A stretch of DNA of 64,000 bases from JAHCHG01 sp965214585 (GTDB lineage Bacteria; Acidobacteriota; Blastocatellia; Pyrinomonadales; Pyrinomonadaceae): assembly GCA_965214585.1 (NCBI GenBank), contig OZ243957.1, forward strand, positions 1,054,001-1,118,000, in the 5' to 3' direction. The notes beneath the pieces were generated by a model. It was not told the origin of the DNA. It did not search any database and saw nothing but the letters and a program-made list of their open reading frames with translations. A program made the position numbers and the translations under genes. Numbering within the stretch: the first letter of the stretch is position 1; each line of letters begins with the position of its first letter. Shown here piece by piece: positions 8,832 through 17,581 of the stretch.

Positions 8832-9974
8832 ATGAATTCAAAAAAATTACTCAATTATTTTCAAAACAATCTAAATCAAATCACCGATTCAATCAGCGAA
8901 ATTGTCGAGATCGAATCGCCGACGCGCGATGTTGCAGGAAGCATAGCAGTTGCGGATTGGATCGAAAACGAAACGAAGAAGATTTTTCCCGATGCCGAAT
9001 TTCAAAGAATCGTCGCGGAAAACTACGGCGAACATCTGCTAATTCGTCTTTTCCAAAACTTAGACGAAAAACCGATTTTACTTCTCGGACACACGGACAC
9101 GGTTCATCCTGTCGGCACGAAAAACGAAAACCCGACACGCATCGAGAACGGGAAACTTTTCGGCTGCGGCACGTTTGATATGAAGGCGAATATTTGTTTG
9201 ATGCTCGCAAGTTTTCACGCTTTCAAAAAATTCGGTTTACAGCCGAAAAGACCGATCAATGTTTTGCTCGCGTGTGATGAAGAGATCGGCAGTCCGACGG
9301 GCAGAAAGTTGGTCGAGAGCGAAGCGAAAAAAGCCGGAGTTTGTTTTGTTTTAGAACCTTCTTCAAACGGCAAGGTCAAAACGGGCAGAAAAGGAACGGG
9401 AATGTTTACGCTCAAAGCGCACGGCATTCCGTCGCACGCCGGACTCGAACCGGAAAAAGGCGCGTCGGCGATTTTGGAAATCTCGAAACAGATCGAAAGA
9501 CTGCACGATCTGAACAAACCGGAAATCGGCACAACCGTAAATGTCTGCACAATTTCCGGCGGCACGACTTCAAATGTGATTCCCGAAAACGCAAGCTGCG
9601 AAATTGACGTGCGCTTTAAGACTTTGGACGAAGCAAAACGAATTGAAAATGAGATAAAATCCTTAAAACCATTTGACGAGCGCGTAAAAATAAAAATTCT
9701 CGGCGCGGTAAATCGTCCGCCGATGGAGCGCACAAAATCCGTCGCCGAACTTTTCAAAAAAGCCAAGAAATTAGCCGCGGATTTTGATTACGAAATCGGC
9801 GAAACCCAAGTCGGCGGCGCGTCGGACGGAAATTTCGTCGGTGCGCTCGGCGTTCCGCTTTTGGACGGTTTGGGAATCGCCGGCGACGGCGCACACACGC
9901 TCGAAGAATACGTCTTAGTTGAAGATATTCCGAAACGCGCAACGCTTCTGACATTGCTTCTGACCGCAGAATAA
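8832..9974 (+). CDS. M20 family metallopeptidase (carboxypeptidase G2-like)
   Basis: A cytoplasmic or periplasmic dizinc peptidase of 380 residues, typical of the CPG2/ArgE branch, that removes a C-terminal amino acid or deacylates amino acids. Zinc ligands are in L-L-G-H-T-D-T-V-H (about residue 87), G-T-F-D-M-K-A (about 118) and D-E-E-I-G-S-P (catalytic Glu, about 145). The dimerisation-domain insert lies around G-I-P-S-H-A-G. The final ligand is in G-D-G-A-H-T-L-E-E-Y. No signal peptide is visible. It lies 19 bases before the flippase gene and could be co-transcribed with it, though a functional link is not evident. Confidence 0.9.
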   Translation: MNSKKLLNYFQNNLNQITDSISEIVEIESPTRDVAGSIAVADWIENETKKIFPDAEFQRIVAENYGEHLLIRLFQNLDEKPILLLGHTDTVHPVGTKNENPTRIENGKLFGCGTFDMKANICLMLASFHAFKKFGLQPKRPINVLLACDEEIGSPTGRKLVESEAKKAGVCFVLEPSSNGKVKTGRKGTGMFTLKAHGIPSHAGLEPEKGASAILEISKQIERLHDLNKPEIGTTVNVCTISGGTTSNVIPENASCEIDVRFKTLDEAKRIENEIKSLKPFDERVKIKILGAVNRPPMERTKSVAELFKKAKKLAADFDYEIGETQVGGASDGNFVGALGVPLLDGLGIAGDGAHTLEEYVLVEDIPKRATLLTLLLTAE

Positions 9975-9993
9975 ATTTTTCAACGATAATTTA

Positions 9994-11493
9994 ATGAGCG
10001 AACAAACCGACGAGATTTTGACCGAACGATCTCCCGAAAAGATAAAATTTCTGTCTGTTCGCGGCAGTTTAGTGACGATTTTGACGCAAATTTTGCGGAC
10101 GCTTCTGCAAACCGTCAGCGTTATTTTGATCGCCCGTTATTTTCTCTCGCCGGAAGATTTCGGCTTTTTCGGAATCGTTTTTGCGGTTTTGAGTTTCCTT
10201 TTGATTTTCAAAGACGGCGGACTTTCCGTTTCCGCCGTTCAAGCCGAAACATTAACGAAAATTCAACTCAACACGCTTTTCTGGATAAATCTGCTGATCG
10301 GTTTTTCGCTCGCCTTTATTTCGGCAATTTCGACTTACATTTTATTTTTGATTTACGCCGACAATCGGATTTTGCTGACCGGATTCGTCTTTTCTCTGAC
10401 GTTCATTTTTTCCGGCGTTTCGGCGCAAATGCAGGCGTTAATTCAAAGGCAGCTGCGATTTGTCGCATACAACGCGCTTGAAACGATTTCCGTTGTTTTA
10501 GCCGTTTGCGTGTCTTTTATTTTAGCTTGGAAAACAAAACATCCAGCGGCTTTGGCGGCTTTTCATCTGGTTTTTGAAATTTCGCAATTCGTCGGTTCTT
10601 GGCTGATTTCGGGTTGGAAACCGATTTTCAAGTGGAATTTGAGAGAATCGAAAAACCTGATCTCGCTCGGCGGAGATTTAACTGTTTTTCAATTTCTCAT
10701 TTACATCAAAATGAAAAGCGACAATCTGATGATCGGTTTTTTCGCCGGAATCGCCGCGCTCGGTTTTTACGAAAGAGCGTATCAAATTCTGGTCGTGCCG
10801 CTTGAACAATTCGTTTATCCGCTTGGCAGAATTATCCAATCTTCTCTCAGCCGTCTGCAAAACAAGCCGGAGCATTTCCGCCGCCAGCTGCTGCGCTGGA
10901 TACTTCTTTCAACTTCGATTACAATGCCGATAATTGCTTGTCTTTTCGGGGTAATTGACACGCTGATTCCGTTTCTGCTCGGCGAAAGATGGACGGCAAC
11001 CGCCGCGCTTTACAAAGTTCTCGCGCCGGGCGTATTTTTTCTGACTTTCAGCAGCAGTTGGATTTACATTCCGCTTGGAAAAGTTCGCCGACAACTTTAT
11101 CTAAGCGGATTTTCAACCGCATTTTTGCTGATCGGTTATCTGATCGGCGTAAAATACGGAGCGTTCGGAGTCGCCGCCGCTTACAGCATCAGCCGAACGA
11201 TTCTTTTTTTGCCGACGCTGATTGTCGCCTGCAAAGACGCGCCGGTTAATTGGCAGGATGTCGTTTGGACGCTCCGCCATCCGGCGTTTGCTTCGCTTGC
11301 CGCGCTCGGACTTCTGCTCGTCAGCCAAAATGTTTTTCCGGCGATTGATTCGCAGTTTTCTAATTTGGTTCGTGATGTTTTTTTATACGGAATCTGTTAT
11401 TTTCTGTGTTGGGTTATATTGCCAAACGGCACTCATCTTTTGAAAAATAATTTTCTGCTCGCTTGGAAAATCGCCGTTGCCGACAGAGAGTAA
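9994..11493 (+). CDS. Wzx-like polysaccharide flippase (MOP superfamily)
   Basis: A 499-residue protein with about twelve to fourteen membrane segments, like the Wzx/RfbX and O-antigen transporter proteins that flip lipid-linked glycans across the inner membrane. The family pattern near the N-terminus is I-A-R-Y-F-L-S-P-E-D-F-G-F-F-G, followed by F-K-D-G-G-L-S. In Wzx-like proteins this corresponds to the first helix pair. It begins the glycan locus: four GT2 enzymes, an FAD oxidoreductase and a GT39-like enzyme follow. The substrate is probably an exopolysaccharide or O-antigen unit built by these neighbours; no polymerase was recognised. Confidence 0.87.
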   Translation: MSEQTDEILTERSPEKIKFLSVRGSLVTILTQILRTLLQTVSVILIARYFLSPEDFGFFGIVFAVLSFLLIFKDGGLSVSAVQAETLTKIQLNTLFWINLLIGFSLAFISAISTYILFLIYADNRILLTGFVFSLTFIFSGVSAQMQALIQRQLRFVAYNALETISVVLAVCVSFILAWKTKHPAALAAFHLVFEISQFVGSWLISGWKPIFKWNLRESKNLISLGGDLTVFQFLIYIKMKSDNLMIGFFAGIAALGFYERAYQILVVPLEQFVYPLGRIIQSSLSRLQNKPEHFRRQLLRWILLSTSITMPIIACLFGVIDTLIPFLLGERWTATAALYKVLAPGVFFLTFSSSWIYIPLGKVRRQLYLSGFSTAFLLIGYLIGVKYGAFGVAAAYSISRTILFLPTLIVACKDAPVNWQDVVWTLRHPAFASLAALGLLLVSQNVFPAIDSQFSNLVRDVFLYGICYFLCWVILPNGTHLLKNNFLLAWKIAVADRE

Positions 11494-11511
11494 GACAAGG
11501 CTGGTAATTTT

Positions 11512-12417
11512 ATGAAAAATTCAGTTGAAAAACCCTTTGTTTCAATTATTATTCCCGTTTTATACGAAGCCGAAAAATTAGCAATCTGTCTTGCGGCTCT
11601 GAGCAAACAAACTTATCCCGAAGTGCAGTTTGAAATAATCGTCGTTGACAACGGCACAACCGAAACAGTTCCGCGAACGGTTGGGAAATTTACAAAGGTA
11701 AAATATCTGAAAGAACCGAACGGTTTTGGTTTTAACGCCCGCAATACCGGAGTTAAAAACGCCGTCGGCGAATTTCTGGCGTTTACCGATGCCGATTGCA
11801 TTCCGGCAAAAGATTGGCTGGAAAACGGCGTAAAAAGATTTGTCCGAGAAGAAAATTGCGGAATTGTCGGCGGCGAAATCGAGTTTTTTTTCCGTGATAA
11901 TAAAAAACCGAACGCCGTCGAACTTTATGAAAGTTTGTTTTATTTGCAACAGAAAAACCTGATCGAAGAACTGCATTTTTCAACCACAGCCAATCTTTTT
12001 ACGCACAAAAAAGTTTTCGAGAAAGTCGGTTTATTTCAAACCGCGATGACTTCCGGCGGCGATTACGAATTCGGAAACCGCGTTTATGAAACAGGTTTGC
12101 GTGTGGTTTATGAAAAAAATGCGGTTATAAAACATCCTGCCAGATATGATTTGAAAAATTTTTTGAACAAAGAAAGACGAATTCGCGGCGGTGCGCTTTC
12201 GTTTGAAAAATACGATAAAAATTGGGTGAACGCTCACGAAATCGGCGTAATTTCCGGTGCTGTGCCGCCGCTTAAAAGAATCGTTTCGATATTTTCGGGC
12301 GAAAAACCAACCGGCTTTTCGGACAAAATCAAAGTTTCGGCGGTTTTGTGCGTAGCTCATTACGCGAAATGGGTTGAAACTCTGCGCTTGAAATCCGGCG
12401 GAAAACCTCTGCGTTAA
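11512..12417 (+). CDS. Glycosyltransferase family 2
   Basis: A 301-residue GT-A-fold enzyme. Visible are F-V-S-I-I-I-P-V-L near the start, I-I-V-V-D-N-G for the nucleotide, and the metal-binding D-A-D in F-T-D-A-D-C-I-P at about residue 91. The acceptor-side G-G-D-Y-E-F-G-N pattern (the usual base region) is at about 183. It starts 18 bases after the flippase stop, so the two are likely one transcript. It has no strong membrane segment. Donor and acceptor sugars cannot be inferred. Confidence 0.9.
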   Translation: MKNSVEKPFVSIIIPVLYEAEKLAICLAALSKQTYPEVQFEIIVVDNGTTETVPRTVGKFTKVKYLKEPNGFGFNARNTGVKNAVGEFLAFTDADCIPAKDWLENGVKRFVREENCGIVGGEIEFFFRDNKKPNAVELYESLFYLQQKNLIEELHFSTTANLFTHKKVFEKVGLFQTAMTSGGDYEFGNRVYETGLRVVYEKNAVIKHPARYDLKNFLNKERRIRGGALSFEKYDKNWVNAHEIGVISGAVPPLKRIVSIFSGEKPTGFSDKIKVSAVLCVAHYAKWVETLRLKSGGKPLR

Positions 12418-12420
12418 AAT

Positions 12421-13407
12421 TTAACTCGTTTCCGCCCAATCACGCATTTTCTGCGGTTTGAAAATTGTCGAATACATTCCGACCAATTCCGTTCCGCGTG
12501 CGGCGGCGGACATTATAAACAACAGCGGCAATGACGCGACGCGCCGGAAAATGCTGAGGTTCATAAACTTGCCGTAACGAAACCACTGCGGAACGTCGAG
12601 CATCGTGTGCCAGAAAAACGTGGCGAAAGGTTCGAGCAGACCGAATTTTTTCATCCATTTATTCGGATAATCCTTGCTCTTGCGGCGAAGCGTGTAAACT
12701 TCGTAACCGTTGCGGAAATTCAGCGTAAACAGCCACCAGTTAAACGTAAAATTGTGAGCGACCTTTTGTTTCGGCTGAAATTTGAAACCGACTTTCATTT
12801 TTTGCAGATCGTCATACAAAAGCGAACCGGCGCACGTTCTGCCGAATTCGGTGCGGTATTTGTGCCGCAGAAATGCGTCCTTGCGGATTCCGAGATTGTG
12901 CGCGAGAAAAAGATTCGGAACTAAATCGTCGTTTTTCGGCGCGATAAATCCCCAAGAAATTGACGCGGCGATTTGCATTATCGGATTATTTGAATCGAGC
13001 AGATCGTTTTCGTGGCTGAAAAGACTCACGCCCGCGACGGCATCGGCGTTTTCCTTGGTAATTCCGTCGTAGATATTTTCCAGCCAGACGGGTTCGGGCG
13101 TTACGTCCGAATCGGTAAAGGCGAGAATTTCGCTCGAAGCGAGTTCCGCGCCCTTGTTTTTAAAATCGTAGTAATGAGTTTCGTCGTTGCCGAGCGTGTC
13201 AATCGAAAAAAAGGCATCTTCACCGGCGAAAATTTCGCGCCAATGCTTTTCCTGCTGCTCGCTTCCGACCAGAATCAGTTCGACATCTTCAGCCGGAAAA
13301 GTCTGCTTCTTGAGCGTTTCGACGGTTTCCCTGATCGAGCCGTTGACCGATTCGTTGTAGCCTTCGACGATTACCGTGATTAAAGGTTTTGCAGATAAGT
13401 TTTTCAT
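12421..13407 (-). CDS. Glycosyltransferase family 2
   Basis: A 328-residue GT2 enzyme on the opposite strand, converging with the previous gene across only three bases. It shows P-L-I-T-V-I-V-E-G-Y-N at the N-terminus, A-F-T-D-S-D-V-T-P-E-P (D-x-D at about residue 98) and a GT2 acceptor region. Near the C-terminus is one hydrophobic stretch around R-V-A-S-L-P-L-L-F-I-M-S. The strand reversal inside the cluster, with little room for a terminator, suggests separate acquisition or an inversion. Confidence 0.88.
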   Translation of the reverse strand: MKNLSAKPLITVIVEGYNESVNGSIRETVETLKKQTFPAEDVELILVGSEQQEKHWREIFAGEDAFFSIDTLGNDETHYYDFKNKGAELASSEILAFTDSDVTPEPVWLENIYDGITKENADAVAGVSLFSHENDLLDSNNPIMQIAASISWGFIAPKNDDLVPNLFLAHNLGIRKDAFLRHKYRTEFGRTCAGSLLYDDLQKMKVGFKFQPKQKVAHNFTFNWWLFTLNFRNGYEVYTLRRKSKDYPNKWMKKFGLLEPFATFFWHTMLDVPQWFRYGKFMNLSIFRRVASLPLLFIMSAAARGTELVGMYSTIFKPQKMRDWAETS

Positions 13408-13645
13408 TTTAATAATAAATGCTGATTAAAAGTTAAAAATTATATTTATCTTCTTGATTTCAATCTGTTGAAACAGGCTGAACAAATTAACTTTATTTTC
13501 AACTTTTAACCAACATTATAGCTTTTCGCAATTCTTTCAGACAAGTATTGCGAGCAAACTTAATTCTCAAATTTATTTTCTCAGAGAGTTAATTCCTAAT
13601 TAATCTAAGAAGTTCAAAATTCTCCTAAAATTCATTGAAATTATT

Positions 13646-13681
13646 TTGACGCATATATCTAAAACGGCATACAATCGTATG
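13646..13681 (+). promoter_or_regulatory. Sigma70-type promoter with operator-like palindrome
   Basis: TTGACG at 13646-13651, an 18-base spacer and TACAAT at 13670-13675. The expected start of transcription falls at the ATG of the brnT remnant (13683), implying a leaderless message. CATAC-AATC-GTATG (13668-13681) overlaps the -10 box. BrnA proteins repress their own promoter through palindromes, so this is a candidate BrnA operator. Confidence 0.6.
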
Positions 13682-13682
13682 T

Positions 13683-13769
13683 ATGGAGTATGTTTGGGAT
13701 GAAAATAAGAGAAAAAAGGTCATCAATAATAACAACATTGACTTTAAGTTAATTCAAGATGTTGGATGA
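13683..13769 (+). pseudogene. brnT: brnT toxin remnant, 28 codons
   Basis: The frame reads M-E-Y-V-W-D-E-N-K, then K-V-I-N-N-N-N-I-D-F, and stops at TGA. This matches the conserved BrnT N-terminus (M-x-Y-x-W-D-x-x-K-A-x-x-N-x-x-K-H-x-V-x-F), but the normal protein is about 90 residues. Because only three bases separate the stop from the brnA start, about 60 codons have been removed by an internal deletion rather than by frameshift. The ribonuclease core is gone, so no toxin is made. The identification rests on this short N-terminal match plus the neighbouring antitoxin. Confidence 0.65.
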
Positions 13770-13772
13770 AAA

Positions 13773-14102
13773 ATGAGTATAAAAAACGATAGAAAAAAAT
13801 TAGTTACGCCGCCCGAAGCCGAAGCGATTGGGTGGAAAAGAATTTCAGAAGACGAATTGCCGATTGCCGTCCGCAAACACAGACAGACGCTTAGGAAAAT
13901 CGAAAAGCAAAGAATTTCAATCAATTTGGACAGCGATATTATTGAACATTTTAAGAAAGCGTCCGGCGGAAAAGGTTATCAGACTATGATAAACGACGCT
14001 CTGCGCGGATTTATTTCTTTAAACAACGACGATATAGCTCAATCGCTGATTGATAATCCGGCGTTTATTGACGGACTGAAAGAAAAATTATTCAGCGGTT
14101 GA
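13773..14102 (+). CDS. brnA: BrnA-type antitoxin (orphaned)
   Basis: A 109-residue protein. The C-terminal half has the BrnA ribbon-helix-helix pattern: Q-R-I-S-I-N-L-D-S-D-I-I-E-H-F-K-K, then G-K-G-Y-Q-T-M-I-N-D-A-L-R-G-F. The first 45 residues include P-P-E-A-E-A-I-G-W-K, longer than typical. In intact systems BrnA neutralises the BrnT ribonuclease and represses the operon by binding DNA. Here the toxin gene upstream is deleted, so the antitoxin survives alone, possibly as a DNA-binding repressor or to protect against another BrnT. Confidence 0.75.
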   Translation: MSIKNDRKKLVTPPEAEAIGWKRISEDELPIAVRKHRQTLRKIEKQRISINLDSDIIEHFKKASGGKGYQTMINDALRGFISLNNDDIAQSLIDNPAFIDGLKEKLFSG

Positions 14103-14128
14103 TTTTTAGTGCCGGTTCTGATGCTTTT

Positions 14129-14640
14129 TTAACTGCCGATTTTTTCGATCTGCGCTTCTTCATTTGATAAAATATTCAAAACATCGCCTTTCATATAATC
14201 GGGAATCGGCTGTCCGAGAAGTTTTAGAAAGGTCGGCGCAAAATCCAGCGGCGAAACATTCGGCAGAAGTTTTTCGCCTTCAATATCCGTTCCGGCGGCG
14301 ATGAAAATTCCTTCGTCGTCGTGTGTGCTGTCGCGGAAAAATAAGTTTTTCTCCTGTGTTATATTGCCTTTCGGATGCGTTGCTTCTTCGATAAAATACG
14401 GGAAAGGATGAAACGACGCGATCAGATCGGGCAAGGCTGTCGGTTCGGATTCGGTGAAACTTCCCTTTGTTTTTACAATATCTCTGACAAGCGGTTTGCC
14501 CGATTTTTTGTCCTTGAAAAGACGCAAATCCTTTTCGACTTGTGCCACTAATTCGTCGTATTCTTCGCCCGCTTCAAACCGTTCCGTTCGGTTCGTGTCC
14601 CTTCAGATTTACACGCAGACACGCCTTTCCGCAAGCATAA
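14129..14640 (-). pseudogene. Remnant of a type I phosphodiesterase/alkaline-phosphatase-superfamily gene
   Basis: An open stretch of 139 codons (14129-14548) matches only the C-terminal part of nucleotide pyrophosphatase/phosphodiesterase family proteins: H-P-K-G-N-I-T, then S-T-H-D-D-E-G-I-F-I-A-A-G and D-F-A-P-T-F-L-K-L-L-G-Q-P-I-P. Upstream, on the minus strand, L-R-V-N-L-K-G-H-E-P-N-G-T-V is readable at about 14580-14622 in another frame. It rejoins at E-A-G-E-E-Y-D-E-L-V, so a one-base frameshift sits near 14578. Beyond about 14640 the match is lost. About 170 of several hundred residues remain. It is a 5'-deleted, frameshifted pseudogene. Confidence 0.75.
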
Positions 14641-14871
14641 AGTTTCTATTGATACTTTAAAAAATATCACGCTTGGCAAATGCGCCGTATAAACTTTGCC
14701 TTTCGGCAAATATGTATTAGCTTATTTACATATTTTTACACAATGCACTTTTGAATTATAAATTGGTATTTTGTTATAGTTGTATAAAAATTGCTTTATT
14801 TTATAAGCACTTACATAAAAGGGAAATTATTTTAAATTACAAATCAAGGTTTATCAAGGTCTAAAGGGAAA

Positions 14872-16380
14872 ATGCAGTCATCAAAATCTCCGGTAGTTAT
14901 AATCGGCGGCGGACCTGCCGGACTAACTGCCGCTTATCAATTATCTAAGGCAAAAATTCCGTCCGTCGTTTTTGAAAAAGCCGATAACGTCGGCGGTTTG
15001 TCGAAAACGGTTGAATACAAAGGATTCTTGTTCGATCTCGGCGGTCATCGCTTTTATACGAAGGTCGAAGCAGTCGAAAAAATCTGGCACGAAGTTTTGC
15101 CCGACGGCGATTTTCTGCTTCGTCCGCGCCTTTCGAGAATCTATTTTAAAAATAAATTTTTTCCGTATCCGCTGAAAGTTTCCAAAGAACTGCTTCAAGT
15201 CGGTCTGCACAATATGTTTATGATTCCGATGAGTTTTTTGAAATCGAAAATTGTTCCGTATAAGAACGAGGATAATTTCGAGCAATGGGTTTCAAATCGG
15301 TTCGGCAAAAAGCTGTTCGAGATATTTTTCAAGACTTATACGGAAAAGGTTTGGGGAATGGAATGCACGGAAATCTCGGCGGATTGGGCGGCGCAGCGCA
15401 TCAAAGGGCTTTCGCTTTCTTCTCTGGCGAAAAATACGCTTCGCGGAAACAGTTCCGAAGGCGACGGCATTAAAACGCTGATCGAAGAATTTCATTATCC
15501 GAAACGCGGTCCGGGAATGATGTGGGAACGGATGGCGAAATTGATCGGGAAAAAAGGCGGCAAGGTCGAACTCGATTCAAATGTTGATAAAATATGCTGG
15601 AACAAAAAAGAGGGCATAACGCACGTTGAGGTCGAAACAAACGGAAAACGCCGCGAAGTTGCGGGTTCGGAATTTATCAGTTCGATGCCGATTCGCACTC
15701 TGATCCGAAAACTAGAGCCGAAACCGCCGAAAAAAATTCTCAAAGCCGCCGAAAAATTAAAATACCGCGATTTTCTGATCGTCGCTTTGATAATTGACAA
15801 ACGCGAACTTTTTCCCGACAACTGGATTTACATACACGATCCGGCGGTCAAACTCGGACGCATCCAAAATTTCAAAAACTGGAGTTTGGCGATGGTCGCC
15901 GACGAAAGCAAAACCTGTCTCGGTCTGGAATATTTTTGTTTCGAGGGCGATAATTTGTGGGAAACGGCGGACGAAGATTTGATCGAACTCGGCAAGCGCG
16001 AATTGGCGCAGATCGGTTTGGCGGAAAAATCCGACGTGATTGACGGAAAAGTTGTCCGCGTTCCGAAAGCGTATCCGGTTTACGACGGCGAATATAAAAA
16101 GGCTCTGGAGGAAATTCGCGGATTCTTAAAACCGCTGAAAAATTTACAGCTTGTCGGGCGAAACGGAATGCACAAATACAACAATCAGGATCATTCGATG
16201 CTGACGGCGATGCTGGCGGTCGAAAACATCTTCGGCGCAAAACACGATTTGTGGCGGCTGAATACCGATGAAGATTATCTCGAAGAAATGGACGAAAGTT
16301 CCGACAAAATAAAGCAAATATCATTCAAATTAGAATCCACACAGCCGCTTATTCCGCAAAAGATTTCGGAGAAAGATTGA
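14872..16380 (+). CDS. FAD-dependent oxidoreductase (amine oxidase/UDP-galactopyranose-mutase-like)
   Basis: A 502-residue flavoprotein. The Rossmann motif V-V-I-I-G-G-G-P-A-G-L lies at residues 8-18. It is followed by V-V-F-E-K-A-D-N-V-G-G-L-S and F-L-F-D-L-G-G-H-R-F-Y, the pattern of protoporphyrinogen-oxidase-like and GLF-like proteins found in glycan loci. The C-terminal L-V-G-R-N-G-M-H-K-Y-N-N-Q-D-H-S-M with T-A-M-L-A is the second FAD-binding segment. Given the flanking glycosyltransferases, it probably modifies or isomerises a sugar nucleotide or a glycan lipid carrier. The exact reaction is not inferable. The start follows a long AT-rich leader. Confidence 0.85.
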   Translation: MQSSKSPVVIIGGGPAGLTAAYQLSKAKIPSVVFEKADNVGGLSKTVEYKGFLFDLGGHRFYTKVEAVEKIWHEVLPDGDFLLRPRLSRIYFKNKFFPYPLKVSKELLQVGLHNMFMIPMSFLKSKIVPYKNEDNFEQWVSNRFGKKLFEIFFKTYTEKVWGMECTEISADWAAQRIKGLSLSSLAKNTLRGNSSEGDGIKTLIEEFHYPKRGPGMMWERMAKLIGKKGGKVELDSNVDKICWNKKEGITHVEVETNGKRREVAGSEFISSMPIRTLIRKLEPKPPKKILKAAEKLKYRDFLIVALIIDKRELFPDNWIYIHDPAVKLGRIQNFKNWSLAMVADESKTCLGLEYFCFEGDNLWETADEDLIELGKRELAQIGLAEKSDVIDGKVVRVPKAYPVYDGEYKKALEEIRGFLKPLKNLQLVGRNGMHKYNNQDHSMLTAMLAVENIFGAKHDLWRLNTDEDYLEEMDESSDKIKQISFKLESTQPLIPQKISEKD

Positions 16381-16385
16381 TAAAA

Positions 16386-16567
16386 GAGGCAGAAACCCGA
16401 CAGTTATGGAGGGTGCTTAATAAAACAGGCGGAAACCCGACAGTTATGGAGGGTGCTGATTGATTGGAATAATGTCAGTTTTCAAAAAAACCCGATAAAA
16501 ATACAATTTTTTTGTAAACTTCTCGATTTATAAACAGCACCCTCCATAACTGTCGGGTTTCCGCCTC
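16386..16567. repeat. Dispersed repeat family A, copy 3 with duplicated left arm
   Basis: The left arm occurs twice in tandem (16386-16418 and 16427-16458), each containing GAAACCCGACAGTTATGGAG and then GGTGCT. A single right arm lies at 16534-16567. The interior stretch at 16512-16536 (CTTCTCGATTTATAAACAGC) is the inverse of part of copy 1 at 4318-4464, showing that the two are the same element in opposite orientation. Confidence 0.85.
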
Positions 16568-16582
16568 TGTCCGCCATATTCG

Positions 16583-17581
16583 ATGAAAATTTCAATCATT
16601 ATTCCCGTTTACAATAACGCGGAGCAGTTGAGCAGATGCCTTTCGGCTTTGCAAAATGCGCCCGATGAAAACGCGGAAATTATTGTTGTGGACGATTTTT
16701 CAACCGATGATTCGGTCAAAATTGCCGAAAAACTGCAGGTCAAAACGATTCGTCTGGAAAAAAATTCGGGTCCCGCCGCCGCGAGAAATCTGGGAGCAAA
16801 AAAAGCGTCGGGCGAAATTCTTTTTTTTCTTGATTCAGATGTCGTCGCCGAAAAAGATGCGGTTGAAACGGTTCGCCGCGTTTTTGCCGAAGACGAAACT
16901 GTTGCCGCAATTTTCGGTTCGTATGACGACCAGCCTGCCGAGAAAAATTTTCTGTCGCAATACCGCAATCTGCTTCATCATTATTTTCATCAGCAAAATC
17001 CGGCAAACGCGGAAACTTTCTGGGCTGGCTGCGGCGCGATTCGGACAAAAATTTTCGAGAAATTCGGCGGTTTTGACGGCGGGCGTTTTGCGCGTCCGCA
17101 AATCGAAGATATTGAACTCGGTTATCGTCTGCGAGAAAAAGGTTGCAAAATTTTGATCGTCAAAGATTTGCAGGTTAAACATCTGAAAAAATGGACTTTC
17201 GGCAAAATGCTGAAAACCGATATTTTTGACCGCGCTCTGCCGTGGACGCGGCTTTTGCTGGAAAACCCGCAGCGTGTTCGGGATTTAAATGTTAATAATT
17301 CGCAAAAAGTTTCGGCGATTTTGACGTGGTTTTTGATAATTTCGCTTTTTGCGGCGATTTTTTATTTGCCGCTGCTTTTGATAACTTTTTTGAGTTTCGC
17401 GCTTTTAATAATAATAAACCTAAGGCTTTTCGGTTTTTTTCTTCGCAAAAAAGGATTCGTTTTTACGTTTAAAGCTGTATTTTTTCAGATTTTATATTAT
17501 CTTTACAGCAGTTCCGCCTACGCCTACGCGCGTTTGGAGTATTTAGATATTATTGGAAATAAAAATATTGCCCGCGAATAA
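16583..17581 (+). CDS. Membrane-anchored glycosyltransferase family 2
   Basis: A 332-residue enzyme with a GT-A domain then a hydrophobic C-terminus. Visible are M-K-I-S-I-I-I-P-V-Y-N-N, I-V-V-D-D-F-S-T-D, G-P-A-A-A-R-N-L-G and the metal motif F-L-D-S-D-V-V at about residue 91. The base region E-D-I-E-L-G-Y-R follows. Two hydrophobic segments (about residues 240-300) suggest inner-membrane attachment. The last codons, encoding N-I-A-R-E, run into the arm of a family C repeat that supplies the TAA stop. Confidence 0.9.
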   Translation: MKISIIIPVYNNAEQLSRCLSALQNAPDENAEIIVVDDFSTDDSVKIAEKLQVKTIRLEKNSGPAAARNLGAKKASGEILFFLDSDVVAEKDAVETVRRVFAEDETVAAIFGSYDDQPAEKNFLSQYRNLLHHYFHQQNPANAETFWAGCGAIRTKIFEKFGGFDGGRFARPQIEDIELGYRLREKGCKILIVKDLQVKHLKKWTFGKMLKTDIFDRALPWTRLLLENPQRVRDLNVNNSQKVSAILTWFLIISLFAAIFYLPLLLITFLSFALLIIINLRLFGFFLRKKGFVFTFKAVFFQILYYLYSSSAYAYARLEYLDIIGNKNIARE

